From the NCBI GenBank assembly GCA_963777915.1, contig CAVZSH010000005.1, positions 496,001 to 560,000 on the forward strand: a stretch of DNA of 64,000 nt. The letters run 5' to 3'. This document shows, piece after piece, positions 1 to 8,710 of the stretch; the stretch's first letter is position 1; every line of letters begins with the position of its first letter. The translations under genes and the position numbers were made by a program. The notes beneath the pieces were generated by a model, which was not told where the DNA came from, made no database searches, and saw only the letters and a program-made list of their open reading frames with translations. The stretch comes from CAVUPF01 sp963777915 (GTDB lineage Bacteria > Actinomycetota > Thermoleophilia > Solirubrobacterales > 70-9).

Positions 1-282
1 CGGAGTTGGGTGCGACGCCGATCGCATTGGGCGTGACATCTTCAGCGCTTGAGCCTGGTCGAGTTGAGGCGCTGGACCCCGGGGGTAGCGTTGACGCCCG
101 CTGTCCAAATGCATGGCAGCCACACTAGCCAGCCCAAGATATGGGGGACGCCTAAATCGCGCTCACTTGCCGCGACTTGTCGTCCTCGCCCGTGGGGCAT
201 CGGTTCGCCGGTCACCTGTTTGGGGCCAGGGATGCCACGCGGGCGGAGGCGTGGCAAGGTCGCGGACCTGGCGGGGAGCGCC
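1..282. other. Left-edge intergenic stretch
   Basis: No open frame here looks protein-like and no RNA or repeat is recognisable. It lies downstream of the minus-strand MFS gene and may hold that gene's terminator or the end of a gene lying outside the window. Confidence 0.4.
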
Positions 283-1854
283 TCAGGCCGCGCCCGCATC
301 CGATAGGGCCTCAGACCCGGGCTCGCCTTCGGAGACGATTGGCTGGCGCTCGATCTCCCGCTCTCGAACGAGCCATAGGGCGAGGACTGCGCCGGTGAAG
401 CAGACCAGCCCGCCGAGCACCAGCACCTCGTTGAAGCCCGCGAGGAATCCCTGGTGTGCCGCACTGGAGACCGCATGCTGGGCGCCTGGGGGAACCGTCG
501 CCAGAGCCTGGTGCAGGGTGCCCGAGGAGGCCGCTTCGACCAGCTCGCGTGGACGAGCGCCGCTGGCGTCTGGGGTCCCCGCAACCAGAGCGCTGACCTT
601 GGCAGCCCCGCGGCCGACGAAGATCGCCCCCCAGACGGCGACGCCCACTGCGATGCCCACCTGGCGGAAGGTGTCATTGATGCCGGCGGCCATCCCGCTT
701 CGCTCCTTGGGCACCACGCTCAGGGCAACGTCGGCGATCACCGGATTGAGCAGGCCGACCCCTGTGCCGGCGACCAGAAAGCCGCCGAGCAGAGTCGTCC
801 ATTCTGACCCGGCTTCGATCCCCGACATAAGCAGCAGGCCGACCCCCGTCAAGCCGAGCCCCACGCTCATCAGCACCCGCGCCGGGACGCGGGAGAGGAG
901 GGCCCCGGCGATCGGCGCGGCGACAAAGCTCGTCAGCGTGATCGGCAGGTAGCGCAGACCCGCCTGAAGGGGCGAGTAGCCGAGGTAGTTCTGCAGGTAC
1001 AGCGTCATGTAGAGAAAGAGCGCGAACATCGAAGCCGAGACCGCGAACGCCGCGAGCTGCACCCCGGTGAAGGAGGGCAGCTTGAAGAGCCCGAGCGGCA
1101 GCATTGGCTCGCTGACCCGAGCCTCGATCGCAATGAATGCCGCCAGCAAGGCCGCGGCGCCAGCGAACAGCGAGACGATCAGGGCGCTGCCCCAGCCCTC
1201 GTCATTCCCGCGCACGAGCGCCAGCGCGAGAAGAAACAGTGCGCCGCTGAAGGTCGCGACGCCGGCCCAGTCGACGCGGGTGGCGTTGGGGTCGCGACTC
1301 TCACGCAGCTTCAGGTAGGTGATAGCGATCGCCGCGACGCCGATCGGGACGTTGAGGTAGAAGATCGACCGCCATCCGAATGCTTCGATCAGCGCCCCGC
1401 CCACCAGCGGGCCGACCGCGATCGCGACGCCGATCGTGGCGCCGTAGATGCCCATCGCCGTGCCGCGCTCGCGGCCGGCGGGGAACTCCTGTGCAACCAG
1501 CGCAAGGGAGACCGCGAACATCACCGCTCCGCCCACACCCTGAAGCGCCCGCGAGAGATTCAGGAAGATCGGATCCGGCGCCAGCCCGCAGAGCAGCGAG
1601 GAGATCGAGAAGATCGCGAGTCCGATCGCAAACAGACGGCGGCGCCCGATCCGGTCGGCCAGCGACCCGGCCGTCAGCACCAGGGCCGCAAGGGTCAACG
1701 CGTAGGCATCGACCACCCACTGGAGGTCGGTGAAGCTGGCGCCAAGGTCCCTGCGGATCGACGGCAGCGCCACGTTGACAACCGTGATGTCGAGCAGCAG
1801 CATGAAAGTCGCCACGCTCACCGCGATCAGGGTCCACCATTTCCTCGCGATCAA
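283..1854 (-). CDS. MFS drug exporter, DHA2 (EmrB/QacA) family
   Basis: A 523-residue membrane protein, the usual length for 14-helix DHA2 proton-driven drug exporters. Helix 1 carries LLDITVVNVALPSI (motif D1-like), and the loop after helix 2 has GSLADRIGRRRLF, the MFS motif A. The C-terminal tail after the last helix is charged. The start is a TTG preceded by a GGAG-type ribosome site. It is divergent from a MarR gene 86 bp away, the standard arrangement in which the repressor controls an efflux pump and itself. The substrate cannot be predicted. Confidence 0.9.
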   Translation of the reverse strand: MIARKWWTLIAVSVATFMLLLDITVVNVALPSIRRDLGASFTDLQWVVDAYALTLAALVLTAGSLADRIGRRRLFAIGLAIFSISSLLCGLAPDPIFLNLSRALQGVGGAVMFAVSLALVAQEFPAGRERGTAMGIYGATIGVAIAVGPLVGGALIEAFGWRSIFYLNVPIGVAAIAITYLKLRESRDPNATRVDWAGVATFSGALFLLALALVRGNDEGWGSALIVSLFAGAAALLAAFIAIEARVSEPMLPLGLFKLPSFTGVQLAAFAVSASMFALFLYMTLYLQNYLGYSPLQAGLRYLPITLTSFVAAPIAGALLSRVPARVLMSVGLGLTGVGLLLMSGIEAGSEWTTLLGGFLVAGTGVGLLNPVIADVALSVVPKERSGMAAGINDTFRQVGIAVGVAVWGAIFVGRGAAKVSALVAGTPDASGARPRELVEAASSGTLHQALATVPPGAQHAVSSAAHQGFLAGFNEVLVLGGLVCFTGAVLALWLVREREIERQPIVSEGEPGSEALSDAGAA

Positions 1855-1877
1855 TTTCTTCCGCTCCTCTGGCTATA

Positions 1878-1898
1878 CTTGTCAGGCAGCCTTGTAAG
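1878..1898. promoter_or_regulatory. Putative MarR operator, interrupted palindrome
   Basis: The divergent MFS/marR spacer contains CTT-N3-AGGC-A-GCCT-N3-AAG, a symmetric 21-bp dyad of the size MarR dimers bind. A TATAGC-like -10 on the minus strand abuts it, so binding would block the exporter promoter. The role is inferred from position and symmetry. Confidence 0.45.
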
Positions 1899-1902
1899 AT
1901 CA

Positions 1903-1928
1903 CCTGATGGTTCGGGCACCTTATCAGG
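1903..1928. promoter_or_regulatory. Second dyad in the MFS/marR spacer
   Basis: CCTGAT and ATCAGG form a perfect 6-bp inverted repeat separated by 14 bases, ending 12 bases before the marR start codon. It could be a second, autoregulatory site. The long spacer makes this weaker than the neighbouring dyad. Confidence 0.3.
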
Positions 1929-1940
1929 AGAGCTGACGAA

Positions 1941-2399
1941 ATGGCGAGTGACCTCGACAACACCACGCGAGTGCCGCTGATCCGGCTTCTGGATTTGGCT
2001 TTGTGCACCTTCAGCGACGAGCTCTCAAAGCGTGTTGAGGCGGCAGGCTTTACCGACATCCGCCCAAGCCACGGATGCGTTTTCGGCACCATCGACCCGC
2101 AGGGGTCGCGGCTCACCGACCTCGCCCAACGCGCCCATATGACCAAGCAGTCGGTTGGCGAGGCGACCAATGACCTAGAGCGGCGTGGCTACGTGGAGCG
2201 GGTCCCCGATCCGGACGACGGTCGCGCGAAGATCATCCGGCTCACCGAGCGTGGCCGCGAGGCGCAGGCTACCGGCCGCATATTGATCGCCGAGATCGAG
2301 CGCGAGTGGGCACAGCGCCACGGCGAGGGGCGAGTTGCCGAGCTGCGCGACGTGCTGGAGGCGATCGCCGCGGAGCGCCTCGGCGCCGTGCCCGTTTAG
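1941..2399 (+). CDS. MarR-family transcriptional regulator
   Basis: 152 residues, typical of MarR repressors. After an N-terminal dimerisation helix comes a winged helix: LTDLAQRAHMTKQSVGEATNDLERRGYVERVPDPDDGRAKIIRLTERG is recognisable in pieces as recognition helix (TKQSVGEATNDLE) and wing (DPDDGRAKIIRLT). The C-terminal helices complete the dimer. It is divergent from the MFS exporter with palindromes between them, so it probably represses that pump and is released by a small ligand. The ligand is unknown. Confidence 0.9.
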   Translation: MASDLDNTTRVPLIRLLDLALCTFSDELSKRVEAAGFTDIRPSHGCVFGTIDPQGSRLTDLAQRAHMTKQSVGEATNDLERRGYVERVPDPDDGRAKIIRLTERGREAQATGRILIAEIEREWAQRHGEGRVAELRDVLEAIAAERLGAVPV

Positions 2400-2493
2400 C
2401 GGTCAGAGGTTGCTTCCCGTTGTTGGGTGAAGTAGGCGCCGCGCCGGAGTGCTACCGTCGTATGTCGGCCGGCTCAGACGCCGAGTCCGCTGA

Positions 2494-4329
2494 GTGACAG
2501 TGAAAGGGAAGAAAGAGAGGGTAATCGTCCGGTTCGCCGGCGATTCCGGCGATGGCATGCAGCTCGTCGGGGGCCGCTTCACCGCCGCCACGGCGCAAAC
2601 CGGCAACGATCTCTCGACCCTCCCCGACTTTCCAGCGGAGATTCGCGCGCCGGCTGGCACACCGCACGGCGTCTCTGCCTTCCAGATTCACTTCGCCTCG
2701 CGCGACATCCTCACTCCCGGCGATCACCCGAACACGCTCGTGGCGATGAACCCGGCGGCGCTGAAGGCAAACCTGGGCGCACTCGAGCCGGGGGGGATGG
2801 TGATCGTCAACGAGGACGCCTTCACCGCCAACAACCTGCGCAAGGCCGGCTATGAGGCCGACCCGTTGGATGACGGGACCCTCGACAGCTACCAGATGCT
2901 CCGTGTGCCGATGACCTCCATGACGACGCGCGCGACCGAAGCAATCGAGGAGCTCAAACCGGCCGAGGCGCAGCGCACTAAGAACGTCTTTGCCCTTGGG
3001 CTTGTCTCTTGGATGTACGGGCGACCGGTCGAGCCAACCCTCTCCTGGCTGGAGACGAAATTCGCCAAGCGGCCACCGATCCGGGAAGCGAACCTAGCCG
3101 CCTTCAAAGCCGGATACAACTTTGGCGAGACGGCGGAGCTGGCGGCGACCCCGATTGAGATCGCACCGGCGCCGATGCTGCCCGGCGAGTACCGCAACGT
3201 TGACGGTACCCAGGCGCTGGCGCTGGGCCTGATCGCGGCAAGCGTAAAGAGCGGCCTGCAGCCTTTCTTTGCCACCTACCCGATCACCCCAGCCTCAGAG
3301 CTGCTGCACCACCTGGCGCGACACGACCGCTTGGGGGTACGCACAGCGCAGGCCGAGGACGAGATCGCAGCCGTGAACATGGCACTCGGCGCGGCCTTCG
3401 CCGGGCACCTCGGGATCACCGCTACCAGCGGCCCCGGGATGGACCTGAAGGCAGAGACGATCGGGCTGGCGGCAATGCTGGAGCTTCCGCTCGTGGTCAT
3501 CGACGTGCAGCGAGCCGGCCCCTCGACAGGGATGCCGACCAAGACCGAGCAGACCGACCTGTTGATGGCGATCCACGGACGTCATGGCGAGTCGCCACTT
3601 CCGGTGATCGCAGCCGCCACACCAGCCGGCTGCTTCGACTCGGCGGTGGAAGCAGTACGGATCGCGGTCCGCTATCGGACGCCCGTGATCCTGCTCAGTG
3701 ACACCTTCCTCGCCAACTCCTCGGAGCCCTGGCGGATTCCCGGCACAGCCGACCTGCCTGAAATCGACCCCAATTTCGCCGATCGCCCGAACGCGGGCGA
3801 CGAGTTCCTTCCCTACTTGCGCGACAAGCGCGGCGCCCGTCCGTGGGCGATCCCCGGGACGCCGGGACTCCAGCACCGGATCGGCGGTCTGGAGAAGGAG
3901 AACGGCAGCGGCAACATAAGTTACGACCCTGCCAACCACGCGCTGATGACGCGGCTGCGAGCCGAGAAGCTGGAGAAGCTGGCCGACGAGCTGCCCCCGC
4001 TCGTGGTAGACGCCGACGAGGGAGCCGAGTTGCTGGTGCTCGGCTGGGGCTCTACCTATGGCGTCGTGCAGGCGGCTGTGCGACGGGTGCGGGAGCGGGA
4101 CATACCGATCGCGACGACGCATCTTCGCCACCTCGATCCACTGCCCCGCAACACCGGCGAAGTCGTGGGCAGCTTCCCGAAGGTGCTGGTCCCTGAGATG
4201 AACACCGGCCAGCTACTGAGCATGATCCGCGCCAAGTTCCTGGTTGACGCCGTCGGCTACAACAAAGTCGAGGGCCTGCCGATCTTTGCGGAGGAGCTCG
4301 AGAGCGCGATCTTGGAGGTGCTCTCTTGA
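2494..4329 (+). CDS. korA: 2-oxoacid:ferredoxin oxidoreductase, fused gamma-alpha subunit
   Basis: 611 residues, matching the fused gamma/alpha KorA of actinobacteria. Residues 1-190 are the gamma domain (VRFAGDSGDGMQLVGG near the N-terminus). From about 225 comes the pyrimidine-binding alpha domain with TYPITPASELLHHLA and AEDEIAAVNMALGA, then TSGPGMDLKAE. With KorB it converts 2-oxoglutarate (or another 2-oxoacid) plus CoA to the acyl-CoA, reducing ferredoxin in the cytoplasm. The GTG start has no strong ribosome site. The stop codon overlaps the korB start, so the two are translationally coupled. 2-Oxoglutarate is the likely but unproven substrate. Confidence 0.9.
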   Translation: MTVKGKKERVIVRFAGDSGDGMQLVGGRFTAATAQTGNDLSTLPDFPAEIRAPAGTPHGVSAFQIHFASRDILTPGDHPNTLVAMNPAALKANLGALEPGGMVIVNEDAFTANNLRKAGYEADPLDDGTLDSYQMLRVPMTSMTTRATEAIEELKPAEAQRTKNVFALGLVSWMYGRPVEPTLSWLETKFAKRPPIREANLAAFKAGYNFGETAELAATPIEIAPAPMLPGEYRNVDGTQALALGLIAASVKSGLQPFFATYPITPASELLHHLARHDRLGVRTAQAEDEIAAVNMALGAAFAGHLGITATSGPGMDLKAETIGLAAMLELPLVVIDVQRAGPSTGMPTKTEQTDLLMAIHGRHGESPLPVIAAATPAGCFDSAVEAVRIAVRYRTPVILLSDTFLANSSEPWRIPGTADLPEIDPNFADRPNAGDEFLPYLRDKRGARPWAIPGTPGLQHRIGGLEKENGSGNISYDPANHALMTRLRAEKLEKLADELPPLVVDADEGAELLVLGWGSTYGVVQAAVRRVRERDIPIATTHLRHLDPLPRNTGEVVGSFPKVLVPEMNTGQLLSMIRAKFLVDAVGYNKVEGLPIFAEELESAILEVLS

Positions 4330-5360
4330 GCGGAAACGGCACCAACGGAAGCGTGTTGCCGATGCTCACAAAGCAGGACTTCCAGTCCGACCAGGAGACG
4401 CGCTGGTGTCCGGGCTGCGGCGACTACGCGATCCTTGCCAGCGTCCAAGCATTGATGCCAGAGCTTGGCGTGCCGCCTGAGAGGACCGTTTTCATCTCCG
4501 GCATCGGTTGCGCCGGGCGCTTCGTCTACTACATGGACACATACGGAATGCACGGGATCCACGGCCGGGCGCTGGCCCTGGCCACCGGCATCGCCACAGC
4601 CCGCGACGATCTGTCGGTATGGGTGGTGAGTGGCGACGGCGATGCACTCTCGATAGGGGGCAATCACCTGATCCACGCCCTGCGCCGCAACGTCCCTATC
4701 AAGCTGCTCCTCTTCAATAACCAGATATACGGCCTCACCAAGGGCCAGTACTCACCAACCAGCGAGAAGGGCAAGATCACCAAGTCGACCCCGTTCGGAT
4801 CGGAGGACCATCCCTTCAATCCGGCGGCTTTGGCGCTCGGGGCAGAGGCGTCGTTCGTGGCGCGCACGATCGACATCGAGAAGAAGCACGTCGCGGGTGT
4901 CTTGCGTGCAGCAGCGGAGCATCAGGGCTCGGCTTTCGTCGAGATCTACCAGAACTGCAACGTCTTCAATGATGGGGCCTTCGACGCCGTGCGCGGCAAG
5001 GCCGCGGCGCCGAATCAGATTCGCCTTGAGCACGGCAAGGCGATCCGCTTCGGCGCCGAGGGCGAGCGGGGAGTCATCCGTGCCGCTGACGGTAGCCTCG
5101 CTCTCGCCGCGGTCGATGAGGTGGGCGAGGACGCTCTAGTTGTCCATGACTCCCAGTGCGCCGACCCAAGCTATGCAACCTCCCTCGCTCGCCTGGCCGA
5201 GAGTCCGACCGGCCCGACCCCGATTGGCGTGCTGCGGGACGTCGAACGGCCGGTCTATGGCGCCGGGCGCCAGCAGGAGTTGGCCCAAGCCCACGCCGAA
5301 GCATCGCTGGAAGATGTTGATCGGCTGCTGCGCTCCGGCGACACCTGGAGCGTTTCTTAG
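4326..5360 (+). CDS. korB: 2-oxoacid:ferredoxin oxidoreductase, beta subunit
   Basis: 344 residues. The N-terminus has RWCPGCGDYAIL, the conserved Cys motif of the beta subunit. The thiamine-diphosphate/Mg site is seen as GDGDALSIGGNH followed by LLFNNQIYGLTKGQ near residue 120-140. It binds TPP and the Fe-S cluster and forms the KorAB enzyme with the upstream subunit. Its TTG start overlaps the korA stop by 4 bases; an ATG 12 codons in (4362) is an alternative start. The pair supports ferredoxin-linked 2-oxoglutarate oxidation in place of, or beside, the classical dehydrogenase. Confidence 0.9.
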   Translation: MSGNGTNGSVLPMLTKQDFQSDQETRWCPGCGDYAILASVQALMPELGVPPERTVFISGIGCAGRFVYYMDTYGMHGIHGRALALATGIATARDDLSVWVVSGDGDALSIGGNHLIHALRRNVPIKLLLFNNQIYGLTKGQYSPTSEKGKITKSTPFGSEDHPFNPAALALGAEASFVARTIDIEKKHVAGVLRAAAEHQGSAFVEIYQNCNVFNDGAFDAVRGKAAAPNQIRLEHGKAIRFGAEGERGVIRAADGSLALAAVDEVGEDALVVHDSQCADPSYATSLARLAESPTGPTPIGVLRDVERPVYGAGRQQELAQAHAEASLEDVDRLLRSGDTWSVS

Positions 5361-5620
5361 TAGCAACACCAGCCAGCCCGTGTGCCGGGGCGCGAAAGAG
5401 GATGCGTGATCCGGTCACTGGAGCGAGAATCGAATCCGTTCTCGGCCAAGCGCGTGGGCTAGTAGCTGGGCGCGCGGCGAGGCGTTGAGCTGAGTCGCGC
5501 GGTTCACTGGATCGCTCTTCGCCACGTTCCGTTCATCGTTCCGATCGGTAGTCCCCAGTACGCAATCTCCTCGTACAGCAGCCGTCCGCTGAGCTGTGCG
5601 CCGTCTGGGATCATCCCCCG

Positions 5621-7201
5621 GTGCCCGACGAGGATCGCATCAGCGGGGGCGAGCGCGAGGACCTAGCCGAGGTGCTGAAGCGTCGCGCCCTGACCCGGGA
5701 TGAGGCACGTCCTGACGCGGTCGATCGCCGTCATGCTGCCGGCGCCCGAATGGCGCGCGAGAACATTGCAGAGCTTGTCGACCCCGGGTCCTTCGTCGAG
5801 TATGGGAGGTTCGCGATCGCTGCCCAACGAGGGCGCCGTGACTTCGAGGAGCTGATCGAGCGCACCCCCGCAGACGGCCTCGTGGCCGGCACCGCGCGTG
5901 TGAACGGCCACCTCTTTGGAGAGCGCAGCGCGTGCGCGGTGCTCTCCTACGACTACACGGTCCTGGCGGGGACTCAGGGAGTGCTCGGACATCGGAAGAA
6001 GGACCGACTCTTTGAGCTGATCGAGCGCATGCGTCTACCGACGATCTTCTTTGCCGAGGGCGGCGGCGGGCGACCAGGCGACTCTGACTATCCCGTTGTG
6101 TCGGCGCTCGATACCCGGGCCTTTGCGCTCTGGGCTCGGCTCTCGGGGCTGGTGCCGCGGATCGCGGTCGTCGCCGGTCGCTGCTTCGCGGGCAACGCCG
6201 TGATCGCCGGGTGCTCGGACCTGATCGTGGCTACGGAGAACGCGTCGCTGGGCATGGGTGGTCCGGCGATGATCGAGGGGGGAGGGTTGGGCAAAGTACA
6301 TCCCGACCAGGTCGGGCCGCTCGAAATGCAGGCGCGCAACGGGGTGATCGACGTGGCCGTCGCCGATGAGGAGGCCGCCACGGCGGTTGCCAAGCAGTTG
6401 CTGGCCTACTTCCAGGGAGCCACGCCAGCTGCCCGGGAGCCCGACCAGCAGCGCCTTCGGGACCTCGTTCCTGAACGCCAGCGACGTGCCTATGCAGTAC
6501 AGCCGATCATCGAGACACTCGCCGACGATGGATCGGTCACCTTCCTGCGGGATCGCTTCGCACCGGAGATGGTCACCGCACTGGCTCGGATCGAGGGCCG
6601 GCCGCTCGGAGTGATCGCAAACGACACGCGTCACATGGCGGGAGCAATCACCAGCGATGCCGCCGATAAGGCGGCAAGGTTCATGCAGCTCTGCGATGCC
6701 TTCGAGCTGCCGATCGTCTCTCTGGTCGATACACCCGGAATGATGGTTGGCCCAGAGGCCGAGGCAACCGGAATTGTGCGGCACGCATCGCGACTTCTCG
6801 TCGCCGGCGCGGCGCTACGCGTTCCGCTAATCGCCGTGATCCTGCGTCGGGGCTACGGGCTCGGTGCTCAGGCGATGGTGGGGGGCAGCCTGCATGAGCC
6901 GCTGCTCACCCTCGCGTGGCCGACAGCTCACCTCGGCCCGATGGGCCTCGAGGGCGCGGTCAGGCTGGCATTGCGAAAGGAGCTCGATGCGATCGCCGAT
7001 GAGGAGGAGCGCGAGCAGCGGATCCGCGATCTCACCGACGCTGCAGAGCGAAACGCGCAGGCCCTGAATGCCGCCGCCCTGTTTGAGATCGATGATGTCA
7101 TCGATCCGACGGAGACGCGGTCGCTGATCGCCTCGACTCTCGGCGCTGCGGCAAAGCCGGCTGAGCCGGCAGATCGCGGTCGCTTCATCGACACGTGGTA
7201 G
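5621..7201 (+). CDS. Acyl-CoA carboxylase carboxyltransferase subunit
   Basis: 526 residues, the usual size for acyl/propionyl-CoA carboxylase beta chains. The first half has the N-terminal crotonase-like lobe (FAEGGGGRPGD, RCFAGNAVIAGCSD), the second the C-terminal lobe (SLVDTPGMMVGPEAEATG, RRGYGLGAQAMVGG, AWPTAHLGPMGLEGAV). It transfers CO2 from carboxybiotin to an acyl-CoA. No biotin-carboxylase subunit is nearby, so its partner must be encoded elsewhere. A GTG start is used; the 260-bp leader after korB shows nothing recognisable. The exact acyl-CoA substrate is unknown. Confidence 0.85.
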   Translation: MPDEDRISGGEREDLAEVLKRRALTRDEARPDAVDRRHAAGARMARENIAELVDPGSFVEYGRFAIAAQRGRRDFEELIERTPADGLVAGTARVNGHLFGERSACAVLSYDYTVLAGTQGVLGHRKKDRLFELIERMRLPTIFFAEGGGGRPGDSDYPVVSALDTRAFALWARLSGLVPRIAVVAGRCFAGNAVIAGCSDLIVATENASLGMGGPAMIEGGGLGKVHPDQVGPLEMQARNGVIDVAVADEEAATAVAKQLLAYFQGATPAAREPDQQRLRDLVPERQRRAYAVQPIIETLADDGSVTFLRDRFAPEMVTALARIEGRPLGVIANDTRHMAGAITSDAADKAARFMQLCDAFELPIVSLVDTPGMMVGPEAEATGIVRHASRLLVAGAALRVPLIAVILRRGYGLGAQAMVGGSLHEPLLTLAWPTAHLGPMGLEGAVRLALRKELDAIADEEEREQRIRDLTDAAERNAQALNAAALFEIDDVIDPTETRSLIASTLGAAAKPAEPADRGRFIDTW

Positions 7202-7340
7202 CAAGCTGGCTGTCGACGATCCGGCAGAGCAACTACCGGGTGCTGGATGGGCCAAGTGCCGGCCCGCGGCCAGGTCGGCCGTACACTTACCTAAATTCCA
7301 TGAAGCATTCAGCTAGATTAAAGCGATTGGACGTTGGATC

Positions 7341-8603
7341 GTGATTGGCCCGTTGCGCAATCGCATGGTGCCGGCTTTTGCAGTCGCAGTGTTGGCCGCG
7401 CTCGCCGGCCCAGCCCTGTCGGTTGCCTCTCCAGGGGGCGCGGTCGTCACGCTGAAGACCGTAAGGGTCGGCAAACCAGGAAACCCGTCAGTCGGCATCG
7501 TGCCGTTCACCGACGCTATCTATCGTTCCTGTAAGGAGCCTCCCCAGTCTGAACAGGGATGCCTGATGGTCGGCGGGGTGAACTACAGCTACGGCATCGG
7601 CCAGCTGGAGATCACCGTCAAGCAATGGGTGGCCTTCCTCAACACCGCCGACCCCAGTGGACGTGACCCGCATCGTCTGTACTCTGCCAGCGAGAGTTCC
7701 TCGGCCTGGCCCAAATACGGCCAGATCGATTACTCATCGAGGTCCAGATCAGGTCATCACTACTCGGTGGCATCTCCGGAATGGGCTGACAAGCCATACG
7801 GCTTCGCCAACTTCTTGCGGGCCGCACGCTTTGTGAACTCCCTTTACAACGGGCGCCTGCTCTCCAAACAGGCCAGCAGCGAAGGCGCATTTCGCTACGT
7901 TACCTACCGGGTTCGCCTCTCCAGGCAGACCGAGCGCGGTATGTACACCCTCGCCGCGGCCAGGCGAGCAGGCCCGAGCCGGTCCCGTAAGTCCGGCTTC
8001 GTGATCCCCAGCCAAAACGAGTGGATCAAGGCTGCTTATTACGACCCCAACGGCGGTGGGACCTACTCCTACTGGAAGTACCCGACCAACCCGGGCGTGT
8101 TCGGAGACGGCACGGCCACCGCCCCCAGCCCGACGACGCTCGATCCTTCCACCGGCGATGTCACGAACTCCTCGACACAGCCCCTGGCGACCTATCACGC
8201 CTCAGGCGTGGCCGCGCCGAGCTGGTGCCCGGCGGCTGTGCAGCCGGCCGAAGACTGCCTGAACATAAACCCCTTCGGAATCGACCCGACGACCTACGCA
8301 GAGGCCTACCAGGGCAGCCTCAGCACCGTCGGCCAGGCGAAGACCCCCTCGCCGTGGGGCACCCTCGACCAGGGCGGCAACGCGGTGGAGTGGACCGACA
8401 CGATCGCCCCCTCCCCAACGGGCAGCAGCGAAGGAAGGGTCTGGAGACGGCTGCACGGCGGAATCGCCAATGCGGGCGCCTATCAACTCTGGCTCTCAGC
8501 GGTCGGCCTGCAGCCCCAAGACAACACACTCTTCACCGCCACCTATCCGTGGCTGGGATTTCGGATCGGGGTGCTCGGCAACCTGAAGGTGGGCAGGCAC
8601 TGA
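7341..8603 (+). CDS. Secreted SUMF1/FGE-fold protein without catalytic cysteines
   Basis: 420 residues with an N-terminal signal peptide (VPAFAVAVLAALAGPALSVA). The rest has the formylglycine-generating-enzyme (SUMF1) fold signatures: YGIGQLEITVKQWVAFLN, IPSQNEWIKAAYY, WGTLDQGGNAVEWTD, a RRLHGG strand and a terminal YPWLGFRIG. Real FGEs have a Cys pair between the RGG strand and GFR; here that segment (about residues 372-408) has no Cys at all. It is therefore probably a binding or structural member of the family. It sits 107 bp before a propeller gene and upstream of a sulfatase. The start is GTG; an ATG at 7365 is possible. Confidence 0.75.
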   Translation: MIGPLRNRMVPAFAVAVLAALAGPALSVASPGGAVVTLKTVRVGKPGNPSVGIVPFTDAIYRSCKEPPQSEQGCLMVGGVNYSYGIGQLEITVKQWVAFLNTADPSGRDPHRLYSASESSSAWPKYGQIDYSSRSRSGHHYSVASPEWADKPYGFANFLRAARFVNSLYNGRLLSKQASSEGAFRYVTYRVRLSRQTERGMYTLAAARRAGPSRSRKSGFVIPSQNEWIKAAYYDPNGGGTYSYWKYPTNPGVFGDGTATAPSPTTLDPSTGDVTNSSTQPLATYHASGVAAPSWCPAAVQPAEDCLNINPFGIDPTTYAEAYQGSLSTVGQAKTPSPWGTLDQGGNAVEWTDTIAPSPTGSSEGRVWRRLHGGIANAGAYQLWLSAVGLQPQDNTLFTATYPWLGFRIGVLGNLKVGRH

Positions 8604-8710
8604 GCCTGAGGCCACAGCCCTCGGTTCGGGTCCGCGTCCGCGGTGCCGCATACGCTCCCCCTCAGGTGACTTCCACGAGCAAACGGTGCTCCTGGAAAGA
8701 CTCCTTGCCC

